From Podospora bellae-mahoneyi (taxonomy: Eukaryota; Ascomycota; Sordariomycetes; Sordariales; Podosporaceae), in assembly GCF_035222275.1 (NCBI RefSeq), contig NW_026946359.1, positions 3,472,001-3,536,000 on the forward strand: a stretch of DNA of 64,000 nucleotides, in the 5' to 3' direction. Below the pieces are notes generated by a model. The model was not told the origin of the DNA. It did no database searches and was given only the letters and a program-made list of their open reading frames with translations. The position numbers and the translations under genes were made by a program. Within the stretch, counting starts at the first letter, position 1. The number at the start of each line of letters is the position of its first letter. Below are positions 1 to 9,993 of this stretch, piece by piece.

Positions 1-1
1 G

Positions 2-118
2 GCGGGGGTGGCGGAGAATCAGAAGAGTGGGAAGGAGGTTTATGCGGAGAGGTGGTGGGATTTTGTGGATTGGAATGTGGTGAATAGGTTGGCTTTTCCG
101 GGGGGAACGAAGATATAG
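2..118 (+). CDS. C-terminal end of an unidentified protein (cut by window edge)
   Basis: The frame starting at base 2 stays open for 38 codons and ends at a TAG (116-118). The encoded tail is rich in Trp and Asp and ends in FPGGTKI. Codon use is G-rich at third positions, as in the 3' parts of other genes in this window (for example the MOCOS-like gene and the Cu-only SOD). I do not recognise the family from this short piece. It could be the last exon of a multi-exon gene. No other frame is open across the same stretch in a convincing way. Confidence 0.5.
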   Translation, partial: AGVAENQKSGKEVYAERWWDFVDWNVVNRLAFPGGTKI

Positions 119-1049
119 ATGGATGGGATGGGGGGAAACCTGCCCCTGGGGATGGGAGAAGAGGGGAGTTGGGGGGGGTTTTTGTTGTGTATAATATGAT
201 GGATGGGGCTGATGATATCATGTTGAGCCCTGGTAGAGAAAAATAGGGGAGGAAGGGGGGTGGTGGATTTGTACAAATATTTGAAAACAATAGAATCTGT
301 GTACAGTGGTTAGTGTGTCTTGAGGATATGTGGTTGGTGTGTCTTTGAAAGCATACAGCTGTGTCTTTTAAGGATGGTGAACATTCCTCGGCGGTATCTC
401 GAGTGCTGCCCCTTTGATGCTTAGAATGCTGACAACTCATCTACTCGACAAGACTTTCCTTTTTAACCAAACAAAGGTTGGCACCTTCCTTTTTCCTGGC
501 AGTCACTGCCTACCAGAATCACACGTGAAACTAGAATTGTGCGGCTGCCTGTCCTCGTTCTTGCAGTTCAAAGGCACGAGGAAGGTGCACCTGGCCAGAG
601 AGGAACGTCATGTAGGTGCCAGACCACAAGCTCCAATCTTCCTCCTGCAACCCATTGCCAGACCGTTCAACCACAGCTTTTAACTACGGTACCGTCTACA
701 TCCATTTCATCCACATTTGTTACAGCAGCATTTCACACACACACACACAACTGTTAGCCTGAACAAGCCATACGCTTCACCAGCACCACTTAGCCTGATC
801 CGCCATCAGCCAATCCACGGAAACTCAAGCCACCGTTGGGTTGCTGTGCTTGTGACCCCAGATGAGCAAAAGAAGGCTGATGAATAGTTCAGGCCTAACG
901 GAAAGCTAAACCTTGTGCTGTCAAACCAGAGATTTATCAGTACCAAAGACACACAAAAACACAAAAAGACAACGAGGCTGACACCGGGCCAAATCCAAAA
1001 CCTCCACGGCTTTACGCGTACTTTCATTATCCCCTAACGCGTAGGAACC
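119..1049. other. Intergenic, no gene seen
   Basis: The first 180 bases are G/T-rich 3' flank of the preceding gene, with AT-rich sequence at 270-290 that could serve in 3' end formation. The rest shows only short overlapping frames without splice logic. A CA microsatellite lies near 735-750. I see no RNA gene. Confidence 0.5.
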
Positions 1050-1690
1050 ATGTCTTCCACCACCTCAAGCTTGTCCGATTCAGCCGGGCCCAAGCCAAGG
1101 CCACCATCCCCAGATCCCAGAGGTTCGTCTAGTCCTCCTCCGGTGAATCACGTCAACTATTAGAGGACGGAGAAAATGTTTCGCCAGGACATGTGCCGGG
1201 CGGTGGGGCTGTTGTCGGAATACACGGCCCTTTGCAGGCAGGTGAAGGAGATGACTTTGGAAAGACTGAAGGAGGGTTGGGCTTTGTCGGCGGGGACGAG
1301 ATTGAGGTTGAATTGTTGTTTGCCTTATTTGACTGGGACGGGGCAGCATGAGGATTATGTCAAGTGGGGGGGGGGAGGTGAGGCGTGTGATGGCTGCGTT
1401 GGAGAATTGGATTTCGTTGGTGGAGTGGGAGGTTGATCGGGAGAGGTGCAGGGTTGAGGAGGGGGGGTGAGTGAGGGAGATGTGAGTGAAGGAGAGGCGA
1501 GCGTGGGAGGGCCAGAACGGCTTGCCCCGGCGCTAAATGAGCTGCAACAAGTGGTGTTTTTGAAGACGAAGAACAGAGATTGTTGAGGGGCCGGGAAGAC
1601 GAGAACCTCTATGCGTTGATGAAGGAGATTGTGAGGCGGGATAGGGGGGATGTTATTATCGAGAACGCTGTAAAGGATGGTGAAAAGGTT
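1050..1690 (+). pseudogene. Decayed coding remnant, probably a coiled-coil protein
   Basis: A coding-like frame opens at ATG 1050 with a Ser/Pro-rich N terminus and meets an in-frame TAG at 1161-1163. It resumes in the same frame through a helical stretch containing MFRQDMCRAVGLLSEYTALC. A frame change is needed in the G run at 1365-1375 to continue with VRRVMAALENWISLVEWEVD. Another is needed near 1565 to reach EEQRLLRGREDENLYALMKE, which ends in a TGA near 1700. Some breaks might be small introns (a GTGAGT donor lies after the GGGGGG near 1465), but the stop at 1161 fits no intron that keeps frame. The length and amphipathic pattern suggest a once-real helical protein. I do not recognise its family. 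Confidence 0.45.
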
Positions 1691-3875
1691 TTGGTAAGAT
1701 GATGGTTAGGAGGTTTTTGAGATGGTTAGGATATCTGTGAGGATAGCCAATTGGCCTGTGAAGATAGTCGAAGGGGTTTTCAGATATGAGGATAAGTTGA
1801 TGTAATCTTTGAGGCCTTGTTCTTGGGAATAAGGGCGAAAGATAGTGAGTAGACCTTACGTCCACTTGATACCCTTTTAAAGATAGTTGGCGGGTCTTTG
1901 ATGTGAATTATCGGCCTTCAAGAGACTCTAGGTAGAGGTGTCTTCCACCCTCTAAAGCCTTGATTTCACATAGAGTGCCTAATTATCTGGTGGACGAAGA
2001 GAAATGACTCTACATACTAACACATAAATCATGCTGGATAGAAAGTTGAGAGGCCTTCTGATATCTGTCATGGGCCTGGTATTGGTCACTGCTTGGCTAT
2101 GGCTAGCAGTATTACACAAGGGCCGGAGATGTGCGTCCGCCAAAGATGTCGTCACCTCTTAGCCAAGAGGGGTCTATTGTGTTGGATAGATTGGGTATAG
2201 ATGGACCAGCCAAACTCGTGTGATTTGTTGGCTAACCATCCCCTGGACCCCGGAGAGCGGCGAAAATATAACCAGATGTGGAATTAGCCGTTCGTTGAAC
2301 TCTTCCGTAATGACAACGACTACCCTACTTTGATGCTGTTCCGTGACTGCATGATTGTTTAGACGAGGGTCGGTACCAAGAGTTAGACCAAGAGTGGTGG
2401 TCATGGTATTATTTGGCCTTTGGAATCAAGTTCCGCAATGAGGAATCAATTGTGCTGTCAAGATACCAAGATGTTTTCTTTGGAAGGTGACCAGTAGCTT
2501 GAAACACGTTGGCGATGGCTGCCAAGAAACGGGTAGCCGCCTGCCAGACCGTTTGCTGCACGGTTGAAGGGTTGCTATTGGTGCAGCGCCGTGCAGTTGT
2601 CCCACCCACTCCCTTTTTGGAACTGGGATACGATCTGCGATCTCTCCCTTGGGCATCCAGTGATTGCCGCTGCACGTTTTCCTTGGCTTGACTTGGACTT
2701 TTCTTGACTAGGCTTTTGGGGATGGGACAGCTGGGGAGTGTTGGCCAGTCGAGGAGAGACGGTGACAAACTCGGTGATATTGGGTGCCCAATCAAGAAGA
2801 AAGCCCGCGCTATAGTCAAGTAATGACACAAGTCCGACTGTTCATCCCTCAGTCGTGGAGGCTGAGATCACCAGTCGATCAGATCCCTAATTCCGAAGGG
2901 TAAGGAAACCGAAAAAAATAAGAAGGCAGATTTCCAGGGGTTAGACGCACCCGCGTGGCTGGAAAGTAGAAACAAATAGAGAGGGAAACACAATGGAGGG
3001 AGGGCCTATCACGGAGGTTCGCATGCAGGCCGCAGACGACCTGAGCCATGCGGGAGGATGGGCCGCAGCACCCAACACCTCACCACCACCACCAGGCAAT
3101 GAACATTCTTCACATTCGGACTTGATATGAATGCAAAGAGTTTATTTACAGTTACAAGACAGGGAAGGCAAGCCCATGACTGCGGCCGCTTTTTTTCTTG
3201 GGTGCTGAGGTGGCTATCAAACATATTTTGAGAGGAACGACAACCACTTACATGATGGGAAGGTGTGGGAGGAGGGTCGTTACCATCGCGCTTGCCTGCA
3301 TTTCTTGTGCTTTTGTCTTCACCAGTCGGACCCTTCAGCCTGGGCCACCTGTCTCCGCCTCCTCCGCCGCCGGTTGTGTTTTTCTGTAGGTCGGTATCCA
3401 TGTCTCTCTTTTTTTTCTCGAGGTTGTACCAATGGGGGCCGGGTGGTTGTCAACCACGCCTCTCCGAGCCTCCTCCCCTGTTCATTTCCCCAAGATGCAG
3501 GTAGGTGTGACTTTGCCTTTGTAGCTGCTGATTGCTGCTGCTGCTCTTGTCGCCATTGATAAATATAAATCACATTGCCCGCTTGCCCTTGCTCTTCCTC
3601 TTCTTTTGCTCTTTCCCGTTTACCGATTTGCTCTTGTGTTTCCGTTTTTCTTTTCGTTCCGTCTCATCAAGAGCTTGGGTGTTCCCAATATACACAAAGA
3701 ACTTGCGTCATATTCTTTGGTTTTTCCCAATTTCCCGCCTTATTAATAAAACAAGCACGCACGCTCGACCTTGTGTGTGTGTGAGACGAGAGTCTTGCTT
3801 GTTCGTGCGACATTACCCTTGCTTGGCTAGCTACCAGACCTTTTATCATTCCTCGTGCTCCCCTTGAAGAAAGGG
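1691..3875. other. Intergenic; diverged GATAG-type repeats and SOD upstream region
   Basis: Bases 1690-1930 contain degenerate copies of a motif like GAAGATAGTCGAAGG, similar to the interior of the element at 5726-6072. From about 3380 to 3870 the sequence is rich in C and T, as is common in fungal promoters. No coding frame here has a plausible start, splice sites and family match. Confidence 0.4.
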
Positions 3876-3882
3876 TATAAAG
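3876..3882 (+). promoter_or_regulatory. Probable TATA box of the Cu-only SOD gene
   Basis: The sequence TATAAAG lies 80 bases upstream of the SOD start codon, just after a long C/T-rich stretch. Its position fits a core promoter element with a short 5' leader. There is no direct evidence of use. Confidence 0.45.
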
Positions 3883-3961
3883 TAGCCTTCTGTTCCGCCC
3901 CCCCTGCGTAACACACCTCCCTCGGTTACCTTTCCTACAACACCTACAACACGCCACAACA

Positions 3962-4917
3962 ATGCGTGTCTCGAACAACCTCTCCCTTGTCCTCTTCGCT
4001 GCCGGCGTGACAGCCCAGTCGGTCGAGCCTGAGACAGGCGTATGTTCTCCCTATTCCGAACCAATTGACCTCGAATAACATCACTGACTGGTATCGTGTA
4101 GAAACTCGGCGATGCCACCATCGTAAGCAACAACCCCGTCGGGGTCGTGTACAAGGCCGTCCTGCCAGCGGAGGCTTGGTTCAAGCCGGCGTATCCAGAT
4201 GGGGGGAATATCGAGGGGGAGGTCACTGCTGTGGCTGCCGAGTCGGGGGAGGGAGTGGTGTATACATACAAGCTCTCCAACCTGCCCAAGGAGGGCGGGC
4301 CGTTCCGTATGTCTTTTCTTTTTCGTTACCCCCCCGCCCCATATGGCATCGTTGTTAACACTTATGCTGTAGCCTACCACCTCCACGTCGCCCCTGTCCC
4401 CGCCGACGGGAACTGCACCGTCACGCTCGCCCACTTGGATCCGTTTATCCGTGGGGAAAACACTTCTTGCAACCCGTTTGCTCCGCAGACGTGCCAGGTT
4501 GGGGATTTGAGCGGCAAGTTTGGGGAGATCAGACCTGAGGAGGATGGGACGTGGGAGACGACGTATACGGACTTGTACTCGTCGACGCTTGAGGGGTTGG
4601 GAAGTTTCTTTGGGAACAGGAGCATCGTGTTTCATTATCCTAACAAGACTAGGATTAGCTGTGCCAACTTTGAGAAGGTGGAAGGGGGGGTGAGCAGCAG
4701 TGTGACGGTGCTGCCGACGGTGACGGGTAATGGGAGTTATACTATTTTGCCTACGGGGGGTGTGAGCACTACTACCGGAGGGGGGCCGAGCACCACGAGT
4801 GATGCGGGGGCTGGGACGGAGACGACCACGTCGCCTCCTTTGAGTGGAGCTTCTGGGTTGAGGGGGAGTGCGGTTGGGGCGTTGGTTGTGGGGGCGGTGG
4901 TCATGTTTATGTTGTAA
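3962..4917 (+). CDS. GPI-anchored extracellular Cu-only superoxide dismutase (SOD5-like)
   Basis: Three exons, 3962-4039, 4102-4306 and 4373-4917, give 275 residues. Both introns have GTATGT donors and TAG acceptors. A signal peptide covers about residues 1-19. The SOD domain shows PYHLHVAPVPADGNC and a later AHLDPF, then QTCQVGDLSGKFG and IVFHYPNKTRISCANF. By alignment with fungal Cu-only SODs the copper ligands are His97, His99, His115 and His182, and Arg188 is the guiding arginine. The 'GKFG' position carries Phe where Cu/Zn SODs have a His, which fits loss of the zinc site. A Ser/Thr/Gly-rich linker (about 205-250) and a hydrophobic C-terminal tail suggest a GPI anchor. This family converts superoxide to peroxide at the cell wall. 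The specific role here is inferred. Confidence 0.88.
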
Positions 4918-5725
4918 GGGGGGTTAAGGTGATGGAGGGTGGGAGGATTGAGGCGTTGGGGGGCGTATTAAATTGGTTTTTCTTTTCTTGCTTGAGATTC
5001 TTTGGTAGATGAAAGCTAGGTTTATTGTGTTGCTTTGGGCATAGTTAATTTGGGAGGGAATGAAGGATCATGATAGGGTAATGTTTATAGCTGAATGCAA
5101 TGGTCTTGATATGTTGATGGGAGAGAGAAGGCTGTGACTTGGTAATGGTGGTGATTGCCATTCAGAGGGGCTCTCGATCGAGTAGTGCCTTGAAAAGTAT
5201 GTTGAAACTGGAATTGGCAACTGAAATCCAAGTGACGGTGATAATGTGTCATTGTTATGGTCATTTCGGACCGTAATAAGAGTGTCGTGGTGTGTTGTTG
5301 CTGCATGGTGGTGGTCATGATGATTGTGATTTTGTCTTTTGTCAGAGGTCAAAGGAGGTCAGTTACTGTGGGGACAAGGTTTGTTTTCAATGTCTGGAAT
5401 ATCGAGAGCAGATAATGCTAGAAAAGTGATGTGCTATGAGTATGATGGGGAGTGTGTTGGGACTTGAGCAGCGTCTTTCTGCTCTCTTCGGTCATCGAGG
5501 CAATGCGTTGGTACTGCCGGGGAGTACAGGGACATGTTTCTCACCTAGCTATCTAAATTACCTAGGTAATAGCCAAGCTATCTAGTTGCTTCAGAGAGGA
5601 GGGCTTCGAAGGAATAGGTGTGTAGATTTGCAGACGAGCAGTCTCCTCCTAATGTCTAGGATGACGATAGTGCATGGCGGTATGGGTTGATCTTTTTTCT
5701 TCGCACTTTGTAAGAGAGAACATGC
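4918..5725. other. Intergenic, 3' flank of the SOD gene
   Basis: The sequence is AT-richer after the stop codon. Minus-strand frames at 5068-5352 are His/Asn-rich, simple in composition and not gene-like. Short CTAGCTA and CCTAGG motifs repeat at 5545-5590. No gene is supported. Confidence 0.45.
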
Positions 5726-6072
5726 ACGGAGCCCCTTATTCATCTTGCCAACATCCCCCCTTTAATATAAGATTTAACTATATTTGGAAGCATAATCATT
5801 GAGGGTTGAAAGGTATTTAATAGACTCTAAAAGATAGTTAAAAGACGATATAAGGTAATTAAGAGGCCTTGAAAGATGGTCAAGAGGCCTTGAAAGATAG
5901 TCAAAAGGGCTTGAAAGATAGTTTAAGGGCTTTAAAAGATAGTTCGAAGGCCATTAAAGATAAATTAAACGCTTATTATTTTTCCCTAGAAGCATTTTAT
6001 TACATTATATTATAGGAAAGATAAGTAATACGTAGGCAGGGGAGCTCTAATAAGATCAATGAGGGGCTCCGT
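5726..6072. mobile_element. MITE-like element with 21-bp terminal inverted repeats
   Basis: The left end (5726-5746) reads ACGGAGCCCCTTATTCATCT plus one T. The right end (6052-6072) is its reverse complement with two mismatches, giving 19 of 21 matching bases. The 347-bp interior is AT-rich, has no coding frame, and carries a run of imperfect copies of an 18-20 base unit built around TTGAAAGATAGTCAA (about 5815-5970). Small size, inverted ends and no transposase fit a non-autonomous DNA element. I could not identify a clear target-site duplication, so the exact limits and superfamily are open. Confidence 0.55.
5815..5970 (+). repeat. Imperfect tandem repeats of a GAAAGATAGT unit inside the element
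   Basis: At least six diverged copies follow one another. The clearest are GGCCTTGAAAGATGGTCAAG, GGCCTTGAAAGATAGTCAAA and GGGCTTGAAAGATAGTTTAA. The unit is 18-20 bases. The copies decay toward both ends. Confidence 0.7.
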
Positions 6073-9000
6073 CGAGTTTCTCTCCTTTTTAAATAAGAGG
6101 CGGGTTTCATTATTTGGAAGGGGAACTCACGGATGGGGTGCTGGTGTTGATGTGAAAGAATGGAAGTCCAGTAGTCGAAAAGAAAACAGGGACGGGGGCA
6201 GTGCTGCTAGTAAGAGTATAGATCTACCATAGATAACTGCTCGGGACACCGGGGCTCAATAATGGGTGATGCAGGGGTTGTGACCGTTGAGCGATCTGGG
6301 GGGTGATTGGAGTTGCTGTTGGAAGGAAGTTGGGGTTAAGAGATGAGGGCTGTGAGGCGAGAGTGAGATGTGAAAAGATAGCTTTTGCGAACATGAGTGG
6401 AGAGTGAAGAGAAATTCCGTGTCAAAGCATGATCTATACCGAGGCACTTGCTTCTGATCGACCGATGGTGTTTTTGCTGAGTCCTGGGTGAGGTGAGGTT
6501 TCGATCTGTGTAAGTGGGTTAGGGTTGTGGATCAGGATATCAGCTTGGGTGAGCTATGTCAGGGAAGGGAAATATTAAAGAAACATCCTTCAAGACGTAT
6601 GTTGGAAAGCACTGAAACTTTTCATTAGCACTTGTCTTGACAGTGATACCAAATCCCATGATGGCTCCGAAGCTGCTCGGCTTGCTCTACCTACACGTGG
6701 TGCGCAAAATTGTTCCAAGAGTGAGACTGTTCCACATCCGATAGTGAGCCAATAGTTCATCATGGAAAAAAAAAGAAAACAGAAGCCTCATTGTTGCGAG
6801 ACTGGACCTTGAGATGCTCATTGGTTCCAGTGGCCATCCCTTGAGCGGAACTGGCCCGGCGTCAACTGCGCTTCGACCGCAGCGGCGGCAGTATCCGACA
6901 TTTCCTGAGCCGGCAAGGAACCCGTATCGGATCGTGAGGCTGTGGCACATCGGACTGGAAGCCTTGGTGTCTCCTCGGCTCCATGTGAGCTTGATGAGAG
7001 GCAGGTACCGTGCCTGATCGCCTGATCGACTGATGAAGCGGGGGATGGCTAGAGGATTTGTTGACTGGATTCCCGGTTTCTACCCCAGCTATGCTAGTGG
7101 TGGCCTTCAAGGTGCTCGCAGACCTCCAAAAACTTGATGATATGCAAGCGAGCCCTGGCAGGCTGAACGCTGGGGAGGTTTGGGGGTGTTGCTAACTTTT
7201 TTGGGGAAGCCGGCAGTTCTTTCCGGGGGTTCCTGGCGGCGATCATCTTTTAGTGGGGCTACCCGCTGCGGGTTCATGCTGAAGAAACCCGCTGTGGGGT
7301 TGTCGACCTGGGTTCCCGGTGTAGCATGGTTACAACCTCATCAATTGAGATGTCGACTGACAGCGGTGATGTTCAGGAACGGAAAGCCATAGCAGCTGTG
7401 CAACCTGCCGCGGGAGCGCATTAATTCTCCTGATATTGGGATCGATGACGAGGCATCCAGTGAAGAGCTCGAGGTGAGTGGGAAGGAGGAGGGATCGAGG
7501 TTCCAGGGTGTGGTTGGCTGCCGTTGGTGTTACATCGAATGCAGTGCTGATCAATGTCTCAGTCTCAGCTGTTTTTTTCCTTGTGAAAACCCTCCTCGGA
7601 TCTGGACTACCAGCGTTGCTGGCGACTCATGATGGACGTCTTCTTTCTTTTGCTCTTGTCGCAATCATCATGATGGTATCCGACGCTGTGGTAGTGGTCA
7701 TGCTCAGCAATAATACCCCGGGAAGAGGCTGGGGTGATTAGCTCCGAGGATTGGCCGGCCAAGGAGCCTTTGACAAACGACAGTCTTGATCTGAGAGTTG
7801 TCGGTCAGTAGCTAAGTACACAACTACAGTACAGTACTAGTGAGCCATTGGAACTGACTTAATCAAGATAGATAGTTAGGAGTCGAGGTGGAGTCAGGAC
7901 CACACCCTGTATTCGGCCGAGAGAAACCTTATCGTCGGGACTCTCGTAATATTTGCCAGGGTGCTTTCCAGGCGCCTGGTCTGCCATCCTCAAGTATGTA
8001 GAGACCGAGCCTTGCTTGACCGACGACTGCCGAGTTTCCCAGGAGAGATATCTTCAGAAGTCAATGGAACCTAGCTGTCGATCTACACCATCAATGCCCT
8101 TTCGGTCAGGTCACGGTTCACGCTAGGTTACCACCGGTGCGGACAAAAAGCATCTTGGCTGGTCTGGCGATCCTGCCGGCAGCTGCGATCTCTTGGATGG
8201 TGGGGCTGCAGACTAGTGTATGATATCGTAGACTGGAGCTAACATCCTCAACAGATAGACCCCACGACGAGTGACACGCATACGTACACGCAGCCCAATG
8301 AGGAGATCTACCGCAAACGACCAGTCGTGGCGTTCTGTCATCTTGGAATCCAGCTGCCAACTGCAACCCTCAACACCACCCTCCTCTTCCGAAAGGAGAA
8401 AAGGCCTCCTGCAACATCAACCCATGTTGCCCTTTTGATCTCATATCGGCGACCGTCACGTCCCCGGGTGCAGTTGGAACCCTGCCTTCTTAAAGCGGTC
8501 AACTGATGGCAAGAATCGAGGTGAATCCGGTCGCTCTCCAAACTGCCGTTGTCCTTCGGTCACAGTTGGTTAGAGCGAACTCGTACCCTGCAGGTAATAC
8601 TTGAAGAAGCGCTTACACTCGATGACCAATGGTCTCTCAAGACCAGGATGGCTCTTACTACACCTCCCTGTGATATTGACTGAATACATATCCTGGGGTC
8701 GTCGTCCGGTTTCCGAGCAATCCCTTTGCAGATCAGGCCAGCCAATCCGCTCTTGTGGCCCCGCAGCCGGCTCAGTTGCTTTAGTCACCTCTACCGTCAC
8801 CGTGATGGTTCAGCTGAGACATCGCAACGCTCTCAATGCCCGCCAAACGGGAGGGATATGATCTGTGGCCAAGCATCAAGATTGTACATTCACGTCCTAA
8901 GGGAATTCAGCGAGGGGCTGTGCCGCGAGGGTGTTCAGCACTCTGGACTGTTGTATATTGGAATCGGAGACGAACTACCGACTACGCACAAGACCTTTGA

Positions 9001-9993
9001 TCGCCATCTGTTGGGTTATTCGCCGCAGCATCATGATCAAAATCCGTTCCAACCACGCTCCCCAGCTTACCACATGCGCTGATAACGTGGCGAGCCATGA
9101 AGCACCCGCAGCCAACTGCATACGTTGGAAGGACAGGGTCTAACGAGACATGATGTCAACCCCTCTGCTGGGACTCGCGCCGTATCCCCGTGTTCACCTT
9201 TCTTCAGCAAAGAGAGACAATTCTGCAAGATCCGCTGACAGGATGTTGCACGTTGGAACACAGCCGCTCGGGGACCTCCTGTCAATATTCTGCAACCCTT
9301 CTATCCTGTCCCATCGGCGATCCTTTGAGACATATAGATGTTCCCTCGGTCTGGTGTCCAGCTTATTTCCAGTGAATCTAGGTGACTGGAGTGCTCCAGA
9401 ATTGCCGTGAATGGAGCAGTCTCGAAGAAACAATCGCCTAGAAAAAGACTCAGTAGTATTCTACATGCGGAGGTGGTCTATCCCACTGCTCCCTTGTTAC
9501 GACTGGCTATCACCCAGGTTCTTCGCCGGTCTTGGTGTAGAATAGTGCCTGTCGAGCCCCCCACACCGATTCCACTCCATTTCCCCCGGTCCTACCAGCA
9601 CCCCCTGCCCACCTGGACGGAGCAGGAGGGTGGGATGATGACCGGTCAACTACCAACGGTGATGACCATCTTGCCCTCCAAGTGCGCCGGCACCGCCACC
9701 GATTCACCCGGGAACACCCACCCATAGCGAGCGTTTGGCCTTCTCCTTGTTACGCAAGCTGTCAAGCTCAAGAGATAACCTATCGGATGGTGTATCGTCT
9801 CGGCTGTTGTGTCGCCCCGGCAGAGGTGGGCATCTTCGGGTGGGAGATCAACATGAACTCGGAGAAACTTTACATGGCACTATCAGGGGTGTACAAATAT
9901 TTAAAGGGTTGATTTCGTCCTCGTCCCCCACACTAGGTCAGGCACACGTCCAACCAACTTCTATTTCACCATCATATTGTGAATTTCGTCATT
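6073..9993. other. Gene-poor region, possibly with old coding relics
   Basis: Short frames lie on both strands (60-118 codons), none with start, splice sites and a recognisable product. A minus-strand stretch at 9660-9740 reads RYGWVFPGESVAVPAHLEGK before a stop, and the nearby minus-strand frame at 9194-9433 is also protein-like. Both could be relics of a degraded gene, but I cannot join them. A TTAGGG-type motif lies at 6516-6526. Base composition is not strongly AT-shifted, so heavy RIP mutation is not obvious. Confidence 0.4.

Noticed and set aside
4081-4635. Minus-strand frame of 184 codons
   Set aside because: Shadow of the Cu-only SOD gene, whose exons, signal peptide and metal ligands are clear on the plus strand.
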